From the NCBI GenBank assembly GCA_000507305.1, contig DF241194.1:22241-86240 (forward strand): a DNA stretch of 64,000 nt, written 5' to 3'. This document shows, one piece after another, positions 39,049 through 49,524 of this stretch. This DNA is from Breviolum minutum Mf 1.05b.01 (taxonomy: Eukaryota; Sar; Dinophyceae; Suessiales; Symbiodiniaceae). The notes under the pieces were generated by a model. It ran no database searches. It was not told where the DNA came from and was given only the letters and a program-made list of their open reading frames with translations. Made by a program: the position numbers and the translations under genes. Each line of letters starts with the position of its first letter. Within the stretch, counting starts at the first letter, position 1.

Positions 39049-39246
39049 GGAATGGTCGAAACAAAGAAGTGTTTCAGCATCAGGAGGATCTGATTTTGGA
39101 TGATTTTGGACCATCGTGACTGCCAGGTGCAATCCTTTTACGAGATGATGCGAGGCTAAGGAGAGACTGATTTCAAGAACTCTATCTCCAATTGGATTCC
39201 CAAAAGCAAAAGATGGTATGTTGATGTATATATATAAATAATATAC

Positions 39247-39345
39247 AAATATATATATATATATGTATATAATGATTATATAGTAGAAACAGGGCNAAAT
39301 ATATATATATATATGTATATAATGATTATATAGTAGAAACAGGGC
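39247..39345. other. Single-N assembly join with duplicated 49-base flanks
   Basis: Bases 39247-39295 and 39297-39345 are identical, separated by one N at 39296. The likeliest reading is an unmerged overlap between two contigs inside a (TA)n tract, not a real tandem repeat. Confidence 0.85.
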
Positions 39346-41230
39346 AATTCTTCGATATATATATATATAATTCGTACTTGTGTACTCTGTTACTGGAAGG
39401 CAAGTAGCTTCACTTTCAAACAAGTCGAAAGCAGAGTTTCGCTAGCAGACTTTGACACAGCCAGTAACATTTGGATATTTCACGATGAAGGACTAGCTAC
39501 GAGAATCAACACATTGGGGTGACCATTGAAGTTGGGAAATTCATTGGTTCTGGTGCGGCCCTCAGACTTGCACGAGTAAAGCTTGAGAATCACGGTGTCC
39601 TCCTGTTTTATTCGGAGGGCATCACGCACCTAGAAGTTCTAGACAGGTGTTCCACTTGTGCAATGGTCTGCAATTGATGACTTTTCTCACTGTATTGACT
39701 ATATTGATCTATGATAACTATATTCTTTTGGTGGGTTTGATTTTTAATACTTCCACATTACGTGCACAATATCATTGCATATATTATATTTTTATATTAT
39801 AAATATACATACGTTTTATTGAGGCATATATTTGTTTATACAATGATTGAATTTGGTATGACACATGGGACTTCAAAGGTGAGTTTCGAAACTCAGTCGT
39901 TGTTTCGCTACGGCGCAGGGGGCACTGAGAGCTGAGAATCGACACGTTTTTGCCGTTGTTTGCCATCGTTTTTGCCTTGATCCATTTGGATCCATTTGGT
40001 GGTATGAGAATCCAGATAGGCATTTCTTACACAATACAGTAGAAGCAAGTCTGTGTATGTCCATGTGTATTTTATGTATAGAAATCAATTGTACATTTTC
40101 TCATATAATCATTCAATGATATCCATTGATATCCAATGTACTGTATATACTATATCTGAAATTGAGTTATACTCTTACACAGATGTTATATGAGTCGTAT
40201 GTAATTTTGGCTTTCATTGTTGTAGCAATTGGTTCATTGTGTTTTGGTGTACCAAGAAAAGGGATGCCAAAAAGATTCATGTTGAGACTGTTCTATTGAT
40301 TCCATGGGACGAAGCTGATCACCTGGATGTGATCGGGTGTTGCATCGAGAATCATTCAACAATTTTAGAGCCGAAACCCTGACCTGTTTGCGATGACAAA
40401 GACGGCAACTGCGAAAAAAAAATCAGTCCTAGTGCATGCAGGCCAATGTAAGCAAGCAAACTGTGAATTGCTAAAGATGAAAATGGGTGCGGGAGTGGTA
40501 GACAGAAAGAAGCACAAAGTCATGAGAAGTGGGGAATCTCTTCCAAAAACATGTTTGTGATTGGGGCCACCTGTACGGATACTATATTTATTTTTACATG
40601 ATCATTGTAGATAGATTCAATTAGTTGTTTCGGTTCTAGTCTAGAATTATACAACTCACTGCTATATGTATATTTATATAATTGTATATATATATATATG
40701 ATCATGTCATTGTGTATATATGCATCCGGTCATACGCCTTATGGTCATTGCCACCGTGAACACGAATACAGAAGCGTGACTTGTCCGGAAAGATTCCTTG
40801 ACATAAAGGATATTACATATAGAGATTCATATGTAGTATGTAGACTATTTGGTCATTTCCGATTTCCTTCCGTTTCTATTCAGAGTTCATTTCGTTCCGC
40901 AAATCTCCATGAGTCAAACTCTTAAACCATTTGCGTCAATAAATCAGAACTTTCAAGATTTTGACCCCAGGAGCTCATCGATGATGCACGTGTGCCGATT
41001 TTGCGTGCGGGAACCTGTGGTATTGGCCAACATGAGCCAACAATGTCCTGGAACTCTGACCGTCCTTTTGCATTCACGTGTTCTGTAGACCGTTGGTTTT
41101 GACTGATGGCTAGGTGCTAGGTAAATTTGGGGGAGAAACACGGATCGCAAGATCTCGCAAGTTGGTTCTGTGAAGGAATTTCGTGAAGCAAACTTTTGGC
41201 ATTGTTTTTTAATGCTTTGATGTTTTTAAA

Positions 41231-41247
41231 CACTATTTTGGCTCAAG
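41231..41247 (+). other. Possible relict of the dinoflagellate spliced leader
   Basis: CACTATTTTGGCTCAAG shares ATTTTGGCTCAAG (13 bases) with the 3' end of the conserved 22-base dinoflagellate spliced leader, with differences further 5'. Relict leaders mark genes copied back from trans-spliced mRNA. The nearest gene downstream is the DUF7869-type gene, about 2.2 kb away. Confidence 0.35.
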
Positions 41248-43489
41248 TTTACAGTTGCGCTAACACTATCAAATTTGATCAAATTTGTTTCATGCACACG
41301 ATTTGGCAGCTTTTGTGAGATCTAGAACCTTTGGACAGTTGTAAGAATTTCAAGAATCGCAGAAGCGTAGAGAAACAAAGAAGCAACCCTTGTTGAGCTG
41401 GGGTTTATATACCTTGTCCTTTTTCAGACAATTTCTCCATGTGTGAAGCTTGTGAGGCAATGACAGGATGTGGGGTCACGTGCATGGATTTATGAATCGT
41501 GACATATCATTATTACATATAATTCTTTATTAATTAATTGTATATATAAACATATTATATATTGTTCAAGGTAACTAGGAGAACGACCTTCGACCAGTAT
41601 GACATCTGATTGAATCCGATGAACAAATTCTTTACCCATAGCATCCATGTATGGTATATTTACCTACATTTACCATAAAATGCATCCAACTGTGCGTTTG
41701 TGCCTTATGATCGAAATCACATGCATTGCGATCATCAACTTCAAAGCTGAATTCGTTGAAAAACGCAGGGAATGGTGGAGATAGTGGTGCCATCCATCAT
41801 TGGCTCCTTGGCAGGCGAAGGTAGATGTACAAGTAGATATGGCAACTTACAATTGGAAGGTTTGAAAATGCACACCTTTTGACCTTTTGGGATCTTTTTC
41901 TGAATATCAATCCTGTGTTGGTCAAATACTCAGAGCATTTTTGAACTCTATTGTTCATTTTTCGTATGGACATTCTATGGACTGTGACAACAAGTGCATT
42001 GTGTCGATACACAGAGCTGTTGGTTTGGACTACAGTAAGAGTTATAGAGTCATGGATATGAAAAACTATCCGAATCTATCCGAGCAGATACTTCTTCTTC
42101 TGGAAAATTTGTTGATTTATGTTCAGGGATTAATTTGAATCTTATGGTGAACGTTTTAGACAGATGTATTCAAGTTTGACATGGTCTTGACCGTTTTCAC
42201 AAAGGTAGATACTGTCGACACTGAATGCCACCCCTGGTGGCGTTTTGAGATGTTTTGAGTAGATGTCGATGTTGTGCGAGTTGGGCTTCGTTTTTCTGCG
42301 GCCTCTTCTTCCCGACTCTGCCCTCTCTCTCATCATCAACTAAGAGATGTTTGAGAAACAGCTTCATTGCCACTGAGGTTTGCTTTGTCTTTCCAGCATT
42401 TTTGGTTTCTTTGCCTACACAATTTTTCGTCGTCCTTCTGACCTTACAGGCGTGGAAGATTTGAAGTATAGCAAAGACTACTCACACTGCTTATGGCCCA
42501 ATTGGTGTAGCACCCCAGAACTTTGTTTGCCCTTTACTATCCTTTACTTTATGATCAAACTGAAGGGTAGCTGAGTTCTATCACCAGATAGATAAGAGGG
42601 TGCAGCTGATTATATAGATGTGACAGCACCCGCTCTATTGGGGTTAAAACATGTTAGGGCACGTGTGGACTGCAGCAAATGCAAAAGCTTCCTTTAGAAA
42701 ATAGATGCCTGCTCCAAATGCATCCCAGAGTTTGAATTGCTGCATCTCTATCGCAGGACCCACCTCGGATTCAACAACGAAAGCGCGACTGAGCCAGGCT
42801 TGTCGAGTGATATGGATGTGGACGGTGTAGAACAAATCTTCTAAATTCTATGTAGACGTTCAAAAATCTTTGCTGGAAAACTATAATTGCGATTTGATCT
42901 TCGTTGGGATGCTTGCGCAATTAAAAAACGACATTCATCATACCGCTGAAAGATGGTTGGCCAATGATTGCAGTGACCGATTTTGATGTTTTTTTCCTTG
43001 CAGGTTCTGAAGCTGACGGAGCTGGAAGTCTTTAAGTCGAAATCTACCACTTCAAGAGGTCAGACCGAGACAAGCAAAAAGGTTGTCATGGTGTACCTTA
43101 AGATAAGACCTGTGAAGATTAGAGCAAGAGATGGCATGGTATCCATTCCCTTTAAGTGTGTGTCTACTGCCACTACCAGAAGTAGCAAGCAGCAAAAGTG
43201 GTATCGCTAGAAGTACTGCTAATAGTACCGCTGGTGATTAGTGCTGCTGCCGCTTTGGCCAAACTTTCAGGATTTCATGAGTGTACTACTCTCTTACGTC
43301 AACATACAGTGACCATATGCATGTATATGATTATATACGTACGTATATTACATCCATTACACAAATATATATATATATAAGTCGTTTTCGTTCTAATTGA
43401 TCCTGTTTTCGTTTTAATTGATCCCTCTGTGGCTTGGGGCTGGTATTGACACACATGGTATCTTACTACCATAGCCATGAGTGGTTCAA

Positions 43490-46400
43490 ATGCTTGACCG
43501 GCAAAGCTTTATTCGGTCACTTCTGAAAGATAATGATGCTAATGATGGTGTTGTTGCCAAGCAGACTGTGGCAACTTCATCGTCTTCAAGGGTGAACCAT
43601 GGAGATCGCAAGGGCTTCATAGCTTCTTTGGCTTCTGGGCAAGATGAATCTTCAAAGACAACTGTCAGTTTCAGAGTGGTTTCTTTTACCTTGGCCAAAC
43701 TTCGAGACTTCAAAGGGGCTCGGCTGACATCATTGAGTTTCAAAAAAGAAGTTGAACTTCCTAGAAAAAGGCCGAACTATGACAGCTCCAATAGAAAGAT
43801 GTACTCCAATCCGGTTGTCAGAGTGAAGCAGCTCGATTTGAAAAGAATCAGAATCAATAGTTTGGTTTGTTGCATTCATTGGTTTTTGCATAGCCTTTTT
43901 TGAATAATGCACCAAGGCATTCTGAAAATGGATCTGATCCTTTAAGGGTGAGGGCCATTTTGCTGAGTGAGCAGTGCGTTTGTGAGCGCAAAGGGTGCTT
44001 CAAGAAGTTCAGGCAAGTGGAGAATGATCTCATGATCTTTTTGGAGCAGTTCTGGAGTCTAGAAAAGCCTGCACAGGATGCTTTCGATCCCCACTTAGTT
44101 GAAAAGAATCAGGAGCATTGTTTCCAGTTAATATTAAAATTTGGCATCTTTCGTGCTTCAACCCCAAAGAAACAAACCACAGAATCATCTCGTCAACTGA
44201 GATCAAAAGCATCATGGAGGGAACCGAGAAGGGCAATCGCAGCTGGGAGTTTTTGGGCAACAAAGTTTCTAGGCATTGTCTGGCAAAACTTCTCGGGGTC
44301 AGACCCCAGCGCTTTGCATCGGCATCATCTGGGCATTTGGATCGGAGATATAGATGTTTTGGCGCCGACCCTTAGCTTTTAGTTCATGTTTGCGACATGT
44401 GGAATGATACATCTATTTTGTTGTGCGTTTCAGGTTTTAAAGTATTGAAACGTGGTAAATCTTAGGCCAAGAAGAGAGCTCCCATTCAGTACATCAAACT
44501 GGACATGTTCTTTCTGCGAGTTTACATCCAGCAAGCTGGCATGCTTCCCACCCAGTGTCTTCTTTGAACAAAACTCGTTCATGATGAGGTCTTTAGTTGC
44601 AGGAAGGTTCAACTATTAAACTTGGAGATGTTGAAACTGAAACAAGGTTCAAAAGAGCTGCTCGTTTGAGAGAAGCTGGGAAACAATCGAAGAATTCCTC
44701 CTCAAGGTTGACTATCTCCCTTCGTGAAACTGCCACACATCATCATTTTGATGATGAAGATGGCAGCTAGGCTTTTGAAGCTGCTTTGTTTCGAAACAGA
44801 TTGATGGTTTCAAACAGATTTGTGATTGATGTGATGATTTGGATCATTTAACTTAGGAGAGAATTCCTCTGATGCCGAAAGCGATGGATATGAGGCATCT
44901 AATTCAGAATCTCTTGAAAATGACATGGAGCTGAAACTGCATATACTTGGTAGCAAGATGCTTTGGACACAGACGTGTCCTTAGATTTCTGACAGAATTG
45001 TGAGAGACAATTTGGCCTGATGGTTGATGTTGATGTAAGTTGTTATTTATTATCATCTAAGGATTGCAGAATCAAATTGGGGTAGAGTGGCTTCAGAGCT
45101 TCCTACCAGATATCTGCCACCAGGCAACCTCAGGATGCTACATTGCCAATATCCTGGCAAAGTTTCGTACTTGGGACCAATGACTGATCACGAAAGTAGC
45201 ACATTGTATATTGTGATTTTATTGTGACCTCACAGTCGTTTGGGATGGTTTAGACTGAGATACATGGGATGCTTTTGCTAAGGTATCCTCACTTTTGTCG
45301 TCGATACAAAAAGTGGGCCAACTTGCTTCGCTTCGCATCCCCGACAAACTTTCCATGCTGCGATGATTGTCAAAGTTATAAAGAAGCTTTTCAGGATACG
45401 CATGCAGCTTGACTGCTACATGGGTCAAGTTGTCAAACCGAAACATGAATGGAACACTAGTATTTAATTTCAGCCTTAACCAAGCTTGTCGCTCAGGATG
45501 CGTTGGACAAGTTTGAGATAGCACAGCAGTACAAGGCACACATCCAGGCAGTATCCGAAGATCGCCACTTGGAACAAGGGTTTGAGGCGGGATAACCAAC
45601 CACTGTTTGAGTTGATGGAGTGTTTCTCTGCGTGTGGATTTGCTTTACGTCAGTTTGTTGGCCTTCCACAGGCAATGGATCCTTGGTTGGATGATTCCGC
45701 CACAATCTTTATACACACTGAAACTCCACTGCAAAAGGATATCAGCTTGCTGCCACAGTTTCTTTGTGTGTTAGCGTTTAATGACTTTCCATTGGATGTG
45801 AAATAAGGATGGAATGGATCAAGCTAAGTTCTGCATTCCTCGGTGCAGGGCTGGAGTTACTACTAAGTCGATGGCGAAATATGAACGCCCCAGAGTGAAA
45901 ATACAAGGGGTGTGGTTGCACCAAGTACTGCTTTCGTTGCACGTTGTTGACGTAAGGCAGTCAGGCGACGCTTCAATGGTGATCGAATGTCTCTCAAAAG
46001 ATTTAGAGAAGATGGCAGAAGTTTGCAAAGAGCAGGGAAAGAAAACACCCAAAAGGCTTTTATTATGGGTGCCTTTGTCAGAACATTTAGCACAAAGTTG
46101 TTTTGATCGAAAGGTACTCATACACAGAGATGTGAACATTGTCAAATACTCCCAAACTTAGGTGGACAATACCGTGAAGGAGTGCAAGAACAATTCTTGC
46201 TTCAAATGGTTGTGCTACATCCTCTTGCAAAAGGGCTTTGACATGACAGGAATAATGATGTCCAGAGTTGGGCATACACATGCCTCGCTAGGTGACTGTG
46301 ATGAAGTTAAGCATTGATCCATTGATTGCAATGCAAATGATTTTTGTTTCAACTTGCTGCTATTGCATTGTTTCTTTTTGCACTAAGACCAAGTATTTGG

Positions 46401-47461
46401 CATTATCAGCAGGAGTATCAAGTGGATCGATATTTTGGCTGATGATACCGATATCGTTCAGCTTCTTGTCTCCAGTCAACTCTCTTTCCAATGTCTCTTT
46501 GACCTCTTACTTCACTTAGTAGACGTATTAAGCCAAATGACTCCTGCCAGGAAACTGACCTACATCATTGGGAAGCTCAATCTGAAGAAGTGGCTGGGGA
46601 CTGCCGATGTCTTTGTGGACGTGTTGCGAACTGTGCGGCCTTGGAAAACTTGGTTACTAAACTGAAGGTACAAGAGTAGCCTTCGAGTAGGTTGGAATTC
46701 ATTGGCATTGATTCAAAAACTCTGAGGCTTCAAAAAGCTCCAGTTGTACTTTCCGGTGCTCTCAAGGATGATTCCACTGGTGCTCACAGCTTCATCTTTC
46801 TCAGACGAAGAGGTGGGTAGAGGTTGTTCCAAAAAAGGTTTGCCAGTTGCAAACAATCGTGTGTATTCGCAAAAGTTTGGTTGTTTCCCTGATAGATATT
46901 CCTGCTGGCCACAACATCGTGGCGGATGGACCTGGGCGACTTCTTTATGGAGAAAGCCCCAATGACGTCATATGTTTGGTGAAAAGATATGCATCAGATC
47001 CAGTGCTGAGCCAGGACACTGAATCCGATGCCCTTTAATCATGATCTTTAATCGCTTTTAGTGAAAAAGACCTTGATGTCCAAATTAAATGTTTCCAGTC
47101 AGTCAACTCTGCACAGGAGCCCCTATTGATCTTTCCAGAAAGCTTCATGGGTTTGATGGGGAACATTCCATCAACACCAAGGCCTTTGAAGGTGTTAGAT
47201 TCTGACAGGAGAAAAAAACTGTTGGATCTGGCATCGTTTTTGTTGCAAGGTACTGCAGTTGAATCAACAGAAAGAACTGTTCGGTTTTTAGTCATGCTGG
47301 CACAAACAAGCCATGAACCGGACCCAGTTCCTTTTTTACAATGGCAGTCTACAAGGACTCAGTCTGATATGGATATGTTGGCCCAATGGGACCCAAATCA
47401 TTGTAAGACTTTACAGCGCATTGTACCTCAAATGAGGTTTGCAGCACGTATTGGGCGATAG
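43490..47461 (+). CDS. DUF7869/'VGHTH' protein, multicopy dinoflagellate family
   Basis: A start at 43490 (MLDRQSFIRSLLKDND) is plausible. Later exons: about 43930-44095 (CVCERKGCFKKFRQVENDL); about 44165-44360 (NRSWEFLGNKVSRHC, LAKLLGVRPQRFASAS); about 44620-44768; 44855-44960 (acidic); 45090-45180 (RYLPPGNLRMLHCQYPG); 45473-45594 (KFEIAQQYKAHIQAVSED); 45814-46075 (MDQAKFCIPR ... RPRVKIQGVWLH); about 46162-46290 (VDNTVKECKNNSCF ... MMSRVGHTHASL); about 46390-46545 (DQVFGIISRSIKWID); 46692-46810 (GAHSFIFLRRRG); 46915-46990 (PNDVICLVKRYASD); 47090-47461 (TAG). The MDQAKF, VDNTxxExKN and VGHTHxxxDQxFG blocks match, from memory, a domain annotated as DUF7869, seen in transposon-like genes of algae and animals. 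No biochemical role is known to me. A pair of acidic residues of the usual HTHEDID block is replaced here (HTHASLD). Confidence 0.75.
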
Positions 47462-47699
47462 TAAAAAAATCATGCTACTGCTAGTGAATGGCACTGTGAC
47501 TTTGAATTTCAAAAAACAAAAACAGGATCAATCAATATCAATCAAACATTCTCAACACACCGGCATTGAAACGGCATTTGGCAAAAAACGGTGACTCGAT
47601 TCTCTGACTGAAGTTTTAGTGGTTCAAATCTGGGATTTCAACTTGCCCCATGGAGAGGACAGAACCCTTAATTGTAAACATCAACAGTCCTTTCCTTTC

Positions 47700-48840
47700 T
47701 TTTTCACCGCTCCACAACCTCTTCGCACGGCAGGACGGCCAAGCGTCAAAAGGTGGTTGAGAGTGAGACGTGGCACTGGACGGACTCCCAACCACCGGAG
47801 GGATACTGGGAGAAGGACTGGCACATACTGGCACCATCTTTCTTTTAATATCATGAAACAAATCAAATCTTTCACACCACGCTCCAGGAGAAGGAAAGAT
47901 GGAAAGCCTTTCGCATTCCATCCTCATGGAAGGATTCAGAAGAACCCCAGGAGGTGTGGAACAATCAAATCAAACCAACCTGCAATTCCAACTTTTTCCT
48001 TGAATCAAATCAACCTGTCGTTCAGGAGCCCGCATCCAGCCACGATCATGATCGCTCTTGGAGAAACCAGGTTGGAAAAGCATTCCATCATTGAAAAAAC
48101 ATAATGTTGAAAAACCACCGATGCCATTCACCTGTGCTGGAAGGACAATTGGTATGATGGCAACGGAGACACCTACGAAGAGGCCCTCACTCACTTGGTC
48201 ATTTGGTGTTGCGTTCACTTGTTTCATGTTGAGGGCGACCAGAAAGACACCGTGGACCTTACACGTGAAGATGAATGGGCTGAAAAGTCTGAAGACTCCG
48301 AGGAGGCCATATGGACACCTACTGCAAATTGTACTGAAACATGATGAAACATGTACAGAGTTCTTTTCGACTGCAGGATTGGGGCAACAAGTGGCGGAAG
48401 CCGAGTGCCATCCGCCCCAAAGCAATCCCACAGCCCAAGGAGACCAAGGACTGAATGAGTTTATTGTCATTATTGTCTTACAATGATAGTTTTTGATTTC
48501 AACTCCAGGACAAAAAGGTCATCCCCGATGAGAACACATCAAACAGCTCCAAAGTCAAAGAGGAGGCCAGGTTTCATCATGCTGAGATTGCATGCCCAGG
48601 AACTGATCCCATTGCCATTGCACCTCATTGCGACTTGTATCAATTGCCTACAGGAGAGGATCGAGCGGATTGCTGGCAAATACTTGCGGGAGGTGGGGAA
48701 ACATAGTTTAGATTAGATCATAGGTATCATTCCGATTCGTGATCCTGTTCGTGCAGGCCCAGCTTATCTTGAGGATGAGTGACACCTCATCAAGTGCTCG
48801 ATTGTACAAACTTGCTGCCCACGTTTGTGAAGGTTGCGGA
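47700..48840 (+). CDS. Trp/Glu-rich exons of an unrecognised protein
   Basis: One frame reads WHWTDSQPPEGYWEKDWH (about 47765-47820) and continues as a Ser/Gln/Asn/Glu-rich stretch to about 48090. A second exon (about 48118-48345) reads WKDNWYDGNGDTYEEALTHL and later EDEWAEKSEDSEEAIWTP. A third (about 48505-48715) is mixed: VKEEARFHHAEIACPG, or in another frame ERIERIAGKYLRE. A join across the gtgggg donor near 48695 to the exon at 48758-48832 gives KYLREAQLILRMSDTSSS. This may be an independent gene or the 5' part of the neighbouring methyltransferase gene. No domain was recognised. The style resembles the first gene of the window. Confidence 0.4.
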
Positions 48841-49077
48841 GCGGTTTCAAGTCTTAAGCTACTGTTTGAAGACTAGACTTCCTTCTGGTGGAACAAATAT
48901 TGGGAGTGTGACATCTTGAACTGAACATGTTCACACTTTCAGTGGATGATTGTGTCAAAAGACTTGAAAGGAAACTGTAGTGAACAAAAGACTTGATAGC
49001 AATTCATCATTTCAAAACAAAACATAATAGCTCAGCTAGTTGTTTTGGTAAAATCTAATGACACACGACCCACGACG

Positions 49078-49110
49078 AACCTGAAGGAAGCTATGAAAGC
49101 AATCTTGGCA
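49078..49110 (+). pseudogene. Partial duplicate of the methyltransferase first exon
   Basis: Reads NLKEAMKAIL then a stop within a few codons. It repeats the first exon at 49531 onward (NLKEAMKAILNSPALKK) with few base changes. ACG stands where the downstream copy has ATG GCG, so this copy has no start codon. Confidence 0.55.
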
Positions 49111-49303
49111 TCCTCATAGTTGCCATTCGAATCCTTGTTTTGTGATGGAGGATTGGCTGAGAGAGTATAAGATGGAAAAAAGGAATGAAAACGTGCTACT
49201 GTTGGATTGATTGTCACATGGTTTCTGTAGATTACTGCAACGAAAGGGAATAATATCAGTTGTCACTCGTGCTGGTTGGTTCTCAAGCCTGAATTGTGCA
49301 ATT

Positions 49304-49473
49304 CGCTGAAAAGAACGACCTTCAAATAAATAGACATCAGAATATTTCAGAAACCTTCAATCGCTGAAAAGAACGACCTTCAAATAAATAGACATCAGAA
49401 TATTTCAGAAACCTTCAATCGCTGAAAAGAACTACCTTCAAATAAATAGACATCCGAATATTTCAGAATCCTC
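49304..49473. repeat. 58-base tandem repeat, about 2.9 copies
   Basis: Copies start at 49304, 49362 and 49420 (CGCTGAAAAGAAC...). The first two are identical and the third has a few changes. The array lies between the two copies of the methyltransferase first exon. Confidence 0.95.
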
Positions 49474-49524
49474 CAAATAGATTCTTGTGGTAAAGTAACT
49501 TGGAAAAAAAGTGGCCCGAGAGCC

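Larger units (their letters stand above)
39049..42980. other. Intergenic or long-intron DNA, no confident gene
   Basis: AT-rich with several (TA)n tracts (39230-39370, 40670-40700). Weak coding-like pieces occur near 40945-41090 and 42400-42500, with no domain and no clear splice chain. Confidence 0.4.

Noticed and set aside
47619..48486. Basic frames of 140-160 codons on the + strand
   Set aside because: The Trp/Glu-rich alternative frames at the same place have more protein-like composition, so these are probably shadows.
49304..49473. CRISPR-like array
   Set aside because: The 58-base units are adjacent, without unique spacers, and the DNA is eukaryotic. It is a plain tandem repeat.
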